From Daldinia sp. FL1419 (taxonomy: Eukaryota; Ascomycota; Sordariomycetes; Xylariales; Hypoxylaceae): a stretch of DNA of 64,000 nt. The notes beneath the pieces are model-generated. The model was given only the letters and a program-made list of their open reading frames with translations. It had not been told where the DNA came from and did no database searches. The stretch lies in contig MU623357.1 in assembly GCA_025201765.1 (NCBI GenBank), positions 62,001 through 126,000 on the forward strand. The letters run 5' to 3'. Both the position numbers and the translations under genes were made by a program. Positions 22,144 to 33,694 of this stretch are shown here, piece after piece (positions within the stretch are counted from its first letter, which is position 1; each line of letters opens with the position of its first letter).

Positions 22144-24100
22144 TTAGGTAGTTGGTACCTTTTTCCCCCCTGAATTCACTCCACCATCACTCTGGTCGTC
22201 TTCCTTTTGCCTCATTATGGGAATCGTACGACCTCCGAAGTGAGAGTGAACTTCAAGTTGCAATCGCGGCTTCTGGGGGCGCTGTCCTGTGGTTTGCATG
22301 AACGCAAGGTTGTGCTTACCAGGATTACTATATTCGCCCTCGCTTTCGTTGATATGTACCCCCTTTTCTAATGTATACGTAGAATCGTTGGTGGAGGCAT
22401 TGTTAGCGGGCAGGGAAGGGGAAATAGGTGGCAAAGTTTGCATCTCGCCTCGGGAAATTTCAGCAGCTAGAGCATCGAGAAACTCGGTTGCTTCCTTTCT
22501 AGCTTTTTCGATGTCTTCTGTCGTTTCCTCGGAGATTGGCGCTGCGTCTGCCATCAATACGTCTTCGCTTTCCACTGTGCCTAGAAAACGATCCTTAGGC
22601 AGGACGTTTTCATCTAGCGTCCCTGGAGATATATGCGAGCCCATATACTCATCATTGTCGTACCCAAGCCTCCCCTCGTCTGCCCCTTTCTTAGCCTTGT
22701 TTAAATTTAAAAACTGGCGGGGCTGTTCCTCAGCTTTGGCTCGCTTTCGACGCTCGCGAGATGGAGTAGCCGAGCGTTTTCTTGAACGATAACCTTTCGA
22801 AGAATGTTGTCGAGGAGACTCTTCTCTACGATAAGACCCTTGAGTCATGCGCTCGCGCATCGTCCAGGGCGAAACACTTCTACGGCTACTGTGTGGTTGG
22901 TATAGATCGCTTAAGCCATAGGACCGACCCTTCGGGCTATCGTCTGATCTATAATCTTTACGTTTTCTACGTCGTGAATGATCCGTACGGCTCCGAGAAC
23001 GACTCCGGGGAGAGGGCGGGAAGGGAGAGCGTTCTCGATAGAAGGAGTACTTATCTCGTAAAGGTGTTTTTGGCTGGTCATCAAAACGAAGACGCTGCTG
23101 GGTCAATGAGAGCTCGTGCTCATTTCGAGGACATAGTGTGGCGAAATGTTTGCCATACTCTTTGCAAATTTCACATCGATAATTGATCGGTGGTGACTGG
23201 TCCCATTTGGGGTCTAGGTTAGTAGGGCAAAGCTGTATCCAATGTCCTATGGTTAGGATTAGTAAAAGAAGAGTTCTATTTGCATGGGGTCTTGGTACCT
23301 GGCCGATCACAACGCTTACAAATATACCCGCCTGGGGTGGGCGTGGAAAAATAATGAGGTATCGGAGAGCCGCTCGATATGATGGGCTCGTAGCTCTCAA
23401 TTGAGCTAGCTTCTCTTGAAGCTATGCTCCCGAAGTTTGGCTTTACTGTCTGCCTCTCGGGAGGTGCTTTATTAGCTTTGGTAGAGCTCTTCCTACTATT
23501 GTCTTCCTTGATTTTGACTATCTCGTTATAAAAGTTGCCATGCGTGCGTGCCTTGCGCCCCAAGGGAATTTCGTTGGCACCCGTCTTTTGTTTTCCTCCG
23601 CCAACAACCCATAGGGCTGCAGAGTTTCCGTCTTTTATTTTGTCCATAGCTTGATCGTCAATCGGTTCAGTCAGATGAGTCAAAGTATATCCCTCTTGGT
23701 TTAAAGTCGACGGGCCCTCCACGTCAGAATGACCCTCAACCCGTTTAAATAGCTCATGAAAATCTTGCTGTACCATCTGATACCTCCGTATATTTGCAGG
23801 GTTCTCTATAGCATCCTTTAGTTGCCACTCTTTGAGAACTTCTTTGACCTCTTCTTCACCAAATGGTCCCTGTTGCAGCTTCTCGCTTGTTGAAAGTAGG
23901 CTGACAAATTCCAATAATAAAGACTCTTGCTGGATGTCCTTTTTAATTTGTTCATGGAGCCATCCCATAAATACTTGGAGTAAATCCTGTTTGGGTAACT
24001 GGTCAGGATGTACATGTTGAATCTTATCTTCGAGTTCGCTCAGCGGGATATCAGTTAGGTCATCTATGCCTAGAATTCGCAAGCTGTGCTGGAGGTCCAT
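22144..24100 (-). CDS. Two-CCHC zinc-knuckle protein with Arg/Ser-rich region
   Basis: Exons 24100-23299 and 23246-22144 give 634 aa. The 52-nt intron lies inside the first zinc knuckle; splicing yields CKRCDRPGHWIQLC (C261-x2-C264-x4-H269-x4-C274). A second knuckle follows: CEICKEYGKHFATLC (C292-x2-C295-x5-H301-x4-C306). Residues about 330-450 are rich in Arg, Ser and Lys (SPRSRSRSRTDHSRRRKRK and others), resembling RS domains of RNA-processing factors. The N-terminal 200 residues are helical and acidic without a motif I recognise; the tail is acidic and low-complexity. RNA binding or an RNA-processing role is inferred from knuckles plus RS region. The start at 24100 has a strong ACCATGG context; the frame stays open upstream but without another ATG. 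Confidence 0.82.
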
Positions 24101-24820
24101 GGTGGCATTTATACCTAACGGATCTTGTGGAGGATGAGATATATCAATATAATGTACCGCATCGGATAGATACTGGTGCCTGTCGCTTCCGTTTGCCACC
24201 AACGCGTATAGACTGGTCTTCACAGCGCAGGTAGTGGGAAGGAAGTTCTAACTTTGGGCAGATAACTCGTGCTGCACCTGGTGAATGTGATAACGAGAGT
24301 ATGCCTCAAAGAGTGAGAACCATCTAAAATCTTTAAAGGATTAATATAAGAGTGTTTAGGCGTGTGGGTTGTGACTATGGAAAGGTGCAGGAAGGCAGAT
24401 GCATTGATTGGTACCTAACTTGAATTAACACGAAAGGTTGAGTTGAAAAAAAGGAAGCACGTTAGGCATATAAGGTAGGAGCCAGAGTACTAGAAGTTAC
24501 TCCAATCGAATAAACAAACGTAAATTAAGCTTTATGGAAAGTGTGAAGGGGGAACATAATCCAATTTGACATTTCTGATGTAACTACCCGGGTAACTGCC
24601 TGGAATAGAGGTAGAATAGGTATGTACCTCTTTATGCGTAACGCATTCAGTAATGCAATACAGGACGCATACAAGACGTGCTTAGGAAGTAATATATACA
24701 AACAAGGGGTCGTTCCCGGGTTGAATACGACGAATACGACGAATACAACAAATCTCTTGGTTATGCGCATCTTCGAACTCCCGAGGGTTTTAAGACGCCA
24801 AGGGAATGGTATTGGCATAT
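24101..24820. other. Intergenic, zinc-knuckle promoter and IST1 3' region
   Basis: 720 nt between two minus-strand genes. It contains a short GAATACGAC triplicate repeat (about 24723-24745) and no supported gene. Confidence 0.6.
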
Positions 24821-25810
24821 TCAACGCTTCAAGGCAGCAAAGCGAGCTGTTAATTCATCAACACTTGTCCCGTCCTTCTTACTATCGCTCTTTTTCGATA
24901 GGCCAGCATCCACCATCTTCTGACTCGGCTTCAGCTCTACCGAGTTCAACGTGACTCTCGGGCGAGGGTTATCTGTCGATGGGCTTGGAGGATTAACATG
25001 TAGAGGCGTATCCAACCCTAGGGATTGCGGAGGCGTCGCTCGGCTTAGCGCTTCCCTTTCCTGAGCAGCCTTACTATTAGCAGGCAGAGCTGTTTCTGAT
25101 ACCTCCTGAGCTTGACCACCGCTTGGGCTATCGCTAGTATCGTCATCCACAAATTCCGGAGGATCCCCTAGATCCTTGGCTCGCTTCGGCCAGTTGACCC
25201 CATACGCTCTTGCAATCTCTTCCAGATAACCTTGGACGAGTTCTTCTCGAGGCGGAGTGACGCTGAGCTTCTTGATGACCTTTTCAGATACCTTCTGATC
25301 CGAGTTTTCCATCGCTGATAGCACAAACTCCTTGCCATATTTCTCCCCGAGGAGTACGCGTACCTGCTGTAATTCTTTGATCTCCGTCTTGGGGGCGGCA
25401 TATATGATGCTTTTGACCGCCTCTTCCAGTCCAGGATCGCATACGTTACCATCTAAGAGACCGGCTCGCGCTAGTAACAATTCGCAATACAGCTCGAGAA
25501 TCTCGTGAAGCTCTGTGGTAATATCGGATCGAATGATATTTTCAACTCTTATCTTCGCCGAGTCGATCTTACCAACCTCCAGCAACTGGGCCATCGCCCT
25601 TCTTTGCGTCTTTCCCATAGCTTCATCACGTTGCTGTACCATACGCAGTCTTGCAATAGACAGCTTTAGCTGGACCTTCAACTTTGTCTACGGGCTCAAA
25701 CGACTCATTAGCTATCTGGGTGTTGTAAACGGACTACCGTCCCAGGCTACGCGTCAAGAGATTAAACAATACAGGAATTGTCTTACAGTGAGATTTCCTG
25801 ACGGAGCCAT
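24821..25810 (-). CDS. IST1: IST1-like regulator of Vps4/ESCRT-III function
   Basis: Ist1-domain protein that associates with ESCRT-III and modulates the AAA-ATPase Vps4 in multivesicular-body sorting. The main exon (25688-24821) carries the full domain: LKVQLKLSIARLRMVQQRDE, RRAMAQLLEVGK, IRVENIIRSD, ELHEILELYCELLLAR and PREELVQGYLEEIARAYGV. A low-complexity Ser/Pro tail of about 110 residues follows, ending DELTARFAALKR. The domain has no ATG of its own, so a small first exon is needed. MAPSGNLT at 25810 matches the MAPS start of yeast Ist1. The best-looking donor (GTAAGA) puts the exons out of frame; a weaker GTATTG donor (exon 25810-25773) keeps frame and gives 301 aa. Family certain; the first splice is uncertain. 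Confidence 0.88.
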
Positions 25811-26548
25811 TTCGACGGTACACAGCCCGAAGGCTCGTGGACTCTAGAAAATTGATAATATTACTGAGGATGGCTAGAAGTTGACGCTAAACAGGTCACT
25901 GGCAAGCAACATGCAACTTCGGAGATGTTCTTTGAATGCTCACATGCGCGAACCCCGCGATCCAAGAAGTATTGGGTACTTTTAGACTCGCTAACACATA
26001 AGCTCTTACTCTAGTCACTATACATGTCTTAGTACGTGCATAGAGCTCAGCTATCCCTGCAAGTGCAACAGTAACACAAGCCGCCCCGATAACCAAGATC
26101 GGACGTTTTCGCTTGTTTCGGGATGATATCATTCGCAGAGTGCCAAGCCCAATAAGGTAGCTGGCTTGGCTGGGTAGTCGGGTACGGTTGGGGTAGAGTG
26201 GGGCTGGCAATCCTTACCTTAACTTTTTAAAACAACAAGCTGCAATTGAGTCTTTGCTAGGAAGATCTCGCCTTAATCCGTAGCACGCCGTTATTTCTGT
26301 GCCACTTAGATTTATCTTTTTTATTACTCTTATCCTACAACCAAGATATGTAATTGCATCTTTTTTTTAGACATACACCTTCACAGCTGATTTACGTTAT
26401 ACTAGCCAAGTCACGAGTATACGTGTTGTGCGATTTTGTAACATACCTACTTTTAGGTATTTAACTTGACCGACTCTAGCTTCATGACCATGCCTGGCTT
26501 GATATATCCTCTACGGTTGGGTTTCGTCTTGGAATCATCGCAGGAACC
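25811..26548. other. Intergenic between divergent IST1 and transporter genes
   Basis: 738 nt of shared upstream region. A minus-strand frame from an ATG at 26132 (78 codons) encodes a short hydrophobic segment after basic residues, but I do not consider it a supported gene. A poly-T run lies near 26360. Confidence 0.5.
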
Positions 26549-29500
26549 ATGGCAATAGTTCAGCTTCGGAAGCGAAAGCTCCAGCAACAATTTCAGCAAT
26601 GGAAAGACACGGTCATGTCAAATCTCCAGAAGAACAATCTCTGGAAGAGAATGTTCAAAAACACCGTATGCACCACTATCAATCTGATCATTGGGCTTAT
26701 CCCAGCAGTCATAGCCGTATACGGCCAATCGACATATCTAGGGGCTATGGCTTCGGTATTCGGACATCCTGGACAGCGGTTTGGTCAAATGACCGAAGTC
26801 TTGATGCTTATTATTCTCGGAACCTTCGTCGGGATCGCTTGGAGTATCTTAGGCTTATATCTTTCGAGCCTCGTCTATCATACCGATGTTCAAGCAGCTT
26901 GGGCCATTAGGGCCATCTTCTTTACCCTAGCATTGATTCTCCACGGTGTCTTGCGTTCTTGGGCACCGAGGCTATTCATGTTTGTTTTTTTCTTCTTGCT
27001 CATTAACATCACCGTTTTAACAAGTGCTACTACGTCTGTATCAGCTGGCATCGTTACACACATTGCGTACCCCATCCTTACGGCAGTTGGTGTTATTATA
27101 CTCGTAAATATTACCATCTTCCCCGAATTCTCTAGTGGGTTCCTTGGAAGATCTACGATAGAATCGTTATGTGCCACCATCGATTCTTTCCAAGAGTCTG
27201 GTGATTGGTTCATGTCCGATACCAGAAAATCCGATGGCGGAGACCCCGAAAAGGAAAAGGAAGCTTTAGCGACCCTGCGTACTAGGCTTATAGCCTTGAC
27301 TGAGAAGAAGACAAAGTTGAGGGCTCAGCTCGGCAGCTCCAAGAAAGCCCAAGCAGAGTGCAACTTTGAGCTGGTGTATACCGTCCTTCCCCCGCGGTCT
27401 TTAAAGCCTATCAGTATGACTTTGATGACGCGCCTCGTTCAAGTGACTATTTGCCTTATTAATGCTTGCGAGAGTAAATATGCACTAGCAGGATATAAAT
27501 ACGAGGATAACGAGCAAGATACGCCAGGTGAAAAATCATCCGATGAAGACTCTGATTCGGAGTCTGATTCCCAATCCTCCGACAGCGAGACCGAAAGTGA
27601 CAGTAGCGATGAAAAGTCGGATCGTGAGACTAAGAGGTCACGAAGGAAATCCAAATATGCACGAAAGCTCGAGCTCGTTAAACCAATTCGAGAAATAGAG
27701 TCCGGCGATATCGAATTTCTCGAGCATATTCTTAGCCAGATCCGGGGTCCTACTAAGAGCCTTCAACACCAGATACAGGCTGCTCTTCATCTCATAATTT
27801 GCGCATTGGCTTATTGCTACGATGTACCGAACCTTCCATCCGGCGCACCAACTCCTAAGGGCATTAGCATGGAAGAAATCGACCTAAGAATTGGCGTGTT
27901 TGCGGAAGCGTTAGTCCAATTTGATCACGATTCTGCGGTCGCCCTTGAACAAGCCGCTTCTATACAGTACGGTCGAAAATCACGGGTAAGCCTACGACAA
28001 TTTACCACTCTTCTATTCCTCGTTCTTTTTCGGGTTGAACAAGTGTAAATCTTCTTGTCAATTTAGAAAGTCAACCGTATTCATTAACTAATTATATGCC
28101 TGCGTAGAATGATATTACGCCAAAGATGGAAACACATTTGATCTCGTCATTCTTGATTAGTGTACGACACGCAGCCACCCAGATCAGTGAGATACTGAGA
28201 CATTCCCGAGCGCTTGTTGAGAAAAGACAAGCCCGGCGTGACCGTCGGCGGCTTTATTGGCCTAAAATTGGCTGGAAGAAGTGGCTTACAAGTGGCGGCG
28301 AACGTGACATAAGCGCTCTTCCGGAGAATGCAAGAAAGGAAGCAAGGACCGGCCATGGCATCAAGGAAGACCCTGAAGGACGTGGAGACGACGTTGACGA
28401 TGGCGAAGAGCAACTTCTTAGACGAGCCAAAGACGAAGAGACCGGCCTCCCTATCTCTAAAAAGGATACGGTTCCCGAGAAGGGCAAGATCCCAGTCCGA
28501 AAAGGCCCCCAGAAGTCAGAAACGAACAGGATAATGTGGCTGCGTGGACTTGCTGCTGACACGGTTGAGTTTTTTGCCGAATCTGATGATCTTGCTTTCG
28601 CACTCAAAATGTGCATAGCAGCATATATTGTTACGTGGCCGGCATTCGTGCCGTCATTAAACGGTAATCCCAAGATTTTCAATGTGGTAAATGGCGACTG
28701 ACATTCAATAGCATGGTATAATTCAGTTCGTGGATCTTGGGCATCTCTTCAGCTGGTTCTGGTCTTTGAGGTCTCTGTGGGGACTTCATTCCAAGGTTTT
28801 TTCCTCAGGGTGTTCGGAGTCATCTTCGGTTGTGTTGTCGGCTTTCTTGCTTATGAAATTGGGCAAGGAAACCGAATCGTCGCTGTGGTTGTTCTCGCAT
28901 TTGGTATCATACCTTCATCCTATATTCATCTCGGCACACCGTATGTGAAAACAGGCATAATTTCTACGGTTAGCATGTCAGTCGTCGGGCTTGGTAAGCA
29001 ATCCATTCTACGTCGTGACTTAATAGCTCTAATGAACTTTTAGCAACGATATTTCAACCAGCCGGGGAGCATACGTGGGAAATATTCGTTAAACGAATGG
29101 TATGTTTCCTCATCGGCGGAACTATCGCACTTCTCGTCGAAATGTTCCTTTTCCCTGTGCGAGCTCGAGACAGGCTTGTTGAGTCTTTGGCTTCAAGCAT
29201 TCAGCAAATATCCCAGATGGAAGCATCGATAGCTGTTGGTATCGATTCGCCTCGAAATATTGATATAAAATCCAATGCGCTCGATGAAAATTTCAAAGAC
29301 GCTAAAGAGAAGGCCGAACAGGCCCTTGTTGCGGCTCGCACTTTCTTACCGTTTTGTTTTACAGAGCCGAGGATCAAGGGTAGTTTCAATGGACAAGCTT
29401 TGATCTATGGTGAGATGATCTACGTCTTATTTCAAATAATCGATCGAATGGACAATATGCTGCATATTCGCAAAGCCTATGGAAGTAGCGTTCTTGAGGA

Positions 29501-30468
29501 GCTAAATGCGGAGGTCCTACCATACCGTCGTAACGTAGCAGCCAGTATAACGCTTACCCTCTTTGCCGTTCACGAAGCTCTGACGACGCGGCTACCTCTT
29601 CCACAATTTCTTCCATCTAGCCGTGTAGCGCAGCTACGATACATTAGTCGAGTTCGGGAACTGCTTCTCGAGCGCGATACTAAGTCAGCATATAATTCTG
29701 GTGTCCAGACTCCGGTTACCCCAGCTAGCGGATCGATCCCTCTCCAGGCACACGTCTTAAAATCGATGACTCGGAAAGGCTTCCTGGCTTGGAATGCCAG
29801 TTCCGCTGGCGTTAGTAAGTAGACCTTCGGGAGTTCCATTGCCCCTTTCTTAATTTCCTTTTAATTTTAGGTGCCACTTTTGAACAGGTCTATACTGCTT
29901 AGATCTTACCCAATTATACTAACATTTTACCACAGTGGAAATTATTGAATATCTAGAAGAGCTAGTAGATCTCGCTAAGCTATTAGTCGGAGTTAACGCA
30001 TTCCGCAGCGGGATGCTAGAACGTCCCAAGTTTCATGAGTATGTCAAGAAGATCAAAGAGCGTGAGTCAGATCGGAATACAGCTGCCGCGGCTGCGGAAA
30101 CGGAGCAACTAGAAGCACAGAAAACCAAGAGCCGTAGTGGCAGCAGCTTCGCGCGTCGGAGGCGGGGTTTCACACTCGGCAAGATGCCGTCCCACAGCGC
30201 TGTTATCGGCATAGCTACAAGCATGAGTGACGGTGCGGGGTTGAGACGTCGGTCGAATAGTGTGTGGGGTGGCGGCGGCGGTGGTACCGCAGATGGTGGC
30301 CACCGGGGAGACGAGATGCCGGAGGACCTGCCGATGAGCTTGCAGCGGGTCATGACCAAGCGGATGGAGGGGAGAGAGCGCGAGAGGTTGGCTAGACGCA
30401 GGAGGAATACGGATGATCCTAAAGGGAAGCGCCCGCTTGTTAGGCCGGCACAGACTTGGGCATTATAA
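26549..30468 (+). CDS. Large FUSC/aromatic-acid-exporter-like membrane transporter (DUF2422/DUF2421)
   Basis: Five exons (26549-27985, 28108-28663, 28712-28993, 29044-29814, 29936-30468) give 1192 aa; every phase closes. Residues about 35-200 hold an N-terminal set of about six membrane helices (INLIIGLIPAVIAVYG, VLMLIILGTFVGIAWSILGL, VGVIILVNITIFP), matching the fungal N-terminal 6TM domain (DUF2422). A second set (about 640-810: LAFALKMCIAAYIVTWPAF, WYNSVRGSWASLQLVLV, FGVIFGCVVGFLAYEIG, CFLIGGTIALLVEMFLFPVR) is the FUSC/ArAE-like half and leads into DUF2421. The cytosolic linker has a very acidic Ser/Asp/Glu block (about 328-360) followed by a basic patch. The C-terminus is Arg/Gly-rich. 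The family is linked by homology to export of aromatic acids or other organic anions; the substrate is unknown. Duplicated 6TM-plus-soluble layout supports one polypeptide. Confidence 0.9.
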
Positions 30469-30474
30469 TCTAGG

Positions 30475-30568
30475 TGGGTAGGTACCTACCTATAATATGG
30501 GAATGACTTGTTTGATACCAGATCTTGAGGCCACCTTACCTACCTAGGTAGGCACCTAGGTAGGTTTA
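30475..30568. repeat. Cluster of TACCTACCTA / TAGGTAGGTA palindromes
   Basis: Several overlapping GGTAGGTACCTACCTA and ACCTAGGTAGG units directly after the transporter stop codon; they can fold as hairpins in the transcript 3' end. Confidence 0.75.
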
Positions 30569-30885
30569 GTCGCTAGGGGATGAATCAAGTTGTGAATTAA
30601 TAAACACATTCATGTCGGCATCTAGTGTTTCGTAATGCGTCTGAATCTGGCCTTAGCTATGTTACGGGTGGTATTAATTGGGTAGGTACATATCAACTCT
30701 TGGCTAGCATTCACCTCTACCTACTTTAGTAGGGGTCCAGCTGGCTGGGAGTCCATCTCCTAAGGCATTAAAAAAGTGGCCAAGGGTAGTTCAAGCCTAA
30801 TACCCTTTTCACAAGTTCTCGCCTCGTTCTCAGATATGGGGTATCACTACATTTTTTGTTAGCAACGGAATATATCAATATGGGA

Positions 30886-31170
30886 TCAAAGACGGTACTC
30901 ACTCTGAAGCCACGCAGGAATCTGATAAACTCCTATCGGCACGCTATGTAGACTTATAAAAGCCTCAATAACGATAAGGACCCGGAAGATACCGATCAGC
31001 AATAACCCAAGTACAACCAGGGTACGTGCTCTCCCATGCCTAGGTAAGTATAGCGACCGGTGGAATTTCAACTCCAGAAGCTTTAGAAAAAATCTGAGTT
31101 TCCTCTGCTAAGACAACCTGAAGCATCATCGAGAAGACTGGTATGTATTTTAGTACCGCTTCGTAAAAAC
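30886..31170 (-). pseudogene. Possible membrane-protein gene remnant
   Basis: Reading leftwards on the minus strand, one frame gives FYEAVLKYIPVFSMMLQVVL and an adjacent frame gives RTLVVLGLLLIGIFRVLIVI, then VPIGVYQIPAWLQ before a GTGAGT. Both look like membrane-helix coding sequence, yet they are in different frames, and neither has a start codon and downstream exon that fit. I cannot name the family. It could be a frameshifted relic or chance hydrophobic frames. Confidence 0.22.
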
Positions 31171-32241
31171 CGGCAAACCGAGAGCGCCCTCAAAAATCTA
31201 TTCTCTGTTTCGAGCTCTCCTGGATAGATTCTATGGATTTGAAGTCAGGATCTCCCATAGAATATTGTATATATGTGAATGTTCCCAAGCTAATAAAACA
31301 AGACGCCTTCCACATTCACTCTTCAGTTATGGAAGAGAACTCAGCGACGGCGATGACGGCAAGTCTGGCAACCTTCTGGGACCCTTACTGAGATCTGAGT
31401 AGGTAGTCGATATGCCGCCCTGGCGGCGCATTGTAATCGATAGACCCTTTTTGCTTATTTCCTTCCCAAGATATATCTTGCCCACTTAATGGCGGCTTTT
31501 CAACCACACAACATAATGGAGGGTTGCATTTACGGCTTGCCGCCTAGTGTAGACGACTCTCTAATTCCGGATAACAGGTAGAAGAGCAAAGTGTACTTAC
31601 CATGAAATAATAATACATCGAGCCTGTTATGATATGGCCTAAAAATAAGTGCGAAGGACGATATGATGATACTTCCGCTCTCGTTTAGAAGCCCAAGGGG
31701 TTTCGACAAGACCTAATGTGATGGTACAGTAACGAAGCACATTATTATGTACAACGCATACACGCATCGCAGCCTGCTTACTTAGAAGCTATAATACGAC
31801 CTCTTACGCATATCGATGCAACTCCGAGGTCACCGTATGCCATATGGGTTGAAGACGGCAAAACGACATGTGTCCTATTTTACTGATAGCTAACATAAAG
31901 AAAAGATACCGATCGCAAAGCACTAAACTGGCGGACTGTGTCATAGAACCCCCAACGTCGCTGTATTATAGCCAAGATAGTTTAGTACAGGATGGAAGCC
32001 TTGAATTACGGCTCACTTCTACTTTGGCACATAGGGGGCTTCACTCTGGGTCGGGAGTGTATGTATAGGTATCCAATTAATGATGCGTATGTCTACCTAC
32101 CTACGTATCAGATAGGCGTTTACTCCAAATCCACAAACGCCAATTTCCCATGCGTGAGGCTCTGTAGAGGGTTTAGCTTTATCGGCCGAGCTCAGTCGTA
32201 ACCCGAAGTCACCAATGAACAACACCCCGATCTACAAGCAT

Positions 32242-33159
32242 CTATTCGTCGTCCGTAAGGGGCCCATTGCTGTTACTTGGTATCCCCACCTGATCTCGCA
32301 GAACGCATATGTCGGTGAACACCTCGTGTGCGCACTGGATCGCAACCTCCACCTGCCCGTCCATATCACGACCACGGATCTCCACAATGTGACCTACTAC
32401 GGGGAGGGGATAGTGGAACTGGTTGGGGTAGGAGAGGTTGTCTCGATGGCGAAATGTTTCAGACGGGTATGGTCCACAATTCAGCTTCGCGAGCCTCTCG
32501 TCCGTCCTTTTGTCCAGCATCGGAAAACCCGGTTGCCTGGCATACACCCACATGCCTATATCTCCATCACCGAGGGTACGCTCGAATTGGGCGATGACGA
32601 GCCTAGGGCCTCGACATGATGGGTATATCGCTTTACGTGGTAGAATCGTTATGTGCCCCCTGATAACCTCGTTGTATCGGGTACGGGCAAGGAGGACCAA
32701 ACCACCCCGTCTGTAAAGATTCAGGAGCACGAGTGGGTGCATAGCTGCGTCGTACATTCGCTGCGTCGGCGTAGGAACGCTTCCGAATGTCTTTGCGTAC
32801 CTGATTTCTTTGCTATCTGCCAAGGCATCACTAATGGTAATTAGGGCGTAACGAAGCCACCGACTCGTATGCTGGACATGTCCAATACATGCGCAGGATT
32901 TATCGTTCGTACCTGTGTACAGTTCTAAATCTGAGGGAACGAACCGGTCGGAAGTAAGAAAGGCTAATGTGTTATACGGGTTCTCGACCATACCCCCTGC
33001 GGTGAAGGATTCGCAGCAAACGGTTACCCCTGACGGGGTCTTCCGGTGCATATGGATACGCCGGGGATTTGTCCAGTCCGTAAGGTTGCTATCTTCCGTA
33101 GAATATACTTTGATAACCTCCGCGTACGGCGACGATGTTGGTGAACTTGCCCCTGCCAT
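32242..33159 (-). CDS. Hypothetical protein, 305 aa, single exon
   Basis: Uninterrupted 305-codon frame from an ACCATGG start at 33159, intronless. No motif, signal peptide or membrane helix that I recognise. Local sequences such as VVGHIVEIRGRDMDGQVEVAIQCAHEV and the Cys/His content do not match a known domain. In its favour are its length relative to chance frames nearby and its good start context. Long overlapping frames on the opposite strand (32215-32619) weaken the case, so it may be a lineage-specific gene or a non-coding frame. It lies next to the histidine-phosphatase gene on the same strand without any evident functional link. Confidence 0.5.
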   Translation of the reverse strand: MAGASSPTSSPYAEVIKVYSTEDSNLTDWTNPRRIHMHRKTPSGVTVCCESFTAGGMVENPYNTLAFLTSDRFVPSDLELYTGTNDKSCACIGHVQHTSRWLRYALITISDALADSKEIRYAKTFGSVPTPTQRMYDAAMHPLVLLNLYRRGGLVLLARTRYNEVIRGHITILPRKAIYPSCRGPRLVIAQFERTLGDGDIGMWVYARQPGFPMLDKRTDERLAKLNCGPYPSETFRHRDNLSYPNQFHYPLPVVGHIVEIRGRDMDGQVEVAIQCAHEVFTDICVLRDQVGIPSNSNGPLTDDE

Positions 33160-33694
33160 GGTTGCTGTATAACGACACCAGAGATAGGAATCGGGGTAGG
33201 ATAGTATTGTTGTAAGAAAGTTGCGAGGGAGTTTCGGGAAGGGCGGAAGATGGTAGGTTTGTATTTATCTCTTTGGAGTTGGTCCTGCTTGGTTAACACA
33301 TCACTGTCACTCGCTTGAAACAGGAGTATCTTATTCAAAGCATAGCTAGACAAATCATGAATTTGGTATTGTGTAGCCCCGTTCTCAGGTCTAACACCTC
33401 ATTTTATAGGAAATATACTGAGCTATCCAAGTAGAGTCAGTCAATCAAAATATGTGGAAGACATTACAGAGAGAACATTATCGAAGTCACTACAAAGATA
33501 TGCAGACTATTAAGTCGTAATTAATATTGAACGATTTCGATTATTTACGCAGTATCATCCCCTCTGGAAATAAATAGGGTCATCTATAGTCTAGCATCTA
33601 ATACGAATGACGGGGTAATATAAATTGAAGCGGTATGGCTTGCCACCCCAGCTCCTCATCTATCACTTCCACAGCTCTCTAATTATCACAACCT
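33160..33694. other. Intergenic between hypothetical and histidine-phosphatase genes
   Basis: 535 nt, A+T-rich in its middle part (33400-33620). Nothing recognised. Confidence 0.6.

Larger units (their letters stand above)
30469..32241. other. Intergenic, 1.8 kb, with membrane-protein-like relics
   Basis: Starts with dense TACCTAGGTA palindromes (30475-30565). Minus-strand frames between 30890 and 31170 encode short hydrophobic, protein-like pieces in different frames, possibly a decayed membrane-protein gene. The rest shows nothing recognisable. Confidence 0.5.

Noticed and set aside
25896..26132. 78-codon minus-strand frame with a basic N-terminus and one hydrophobic segment
   Set aside because: It lies in the IST1/transporter shared promoter, has no recognisable family and a weak start context; one membrane-like stretch is not enough.
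32215..32619. Plus-strand frames of 134, 89 and 92 codons overlapping the 305-residue gene
   Set aside because: They are mirror frames of the longer minus-strand frame and have no motifs.
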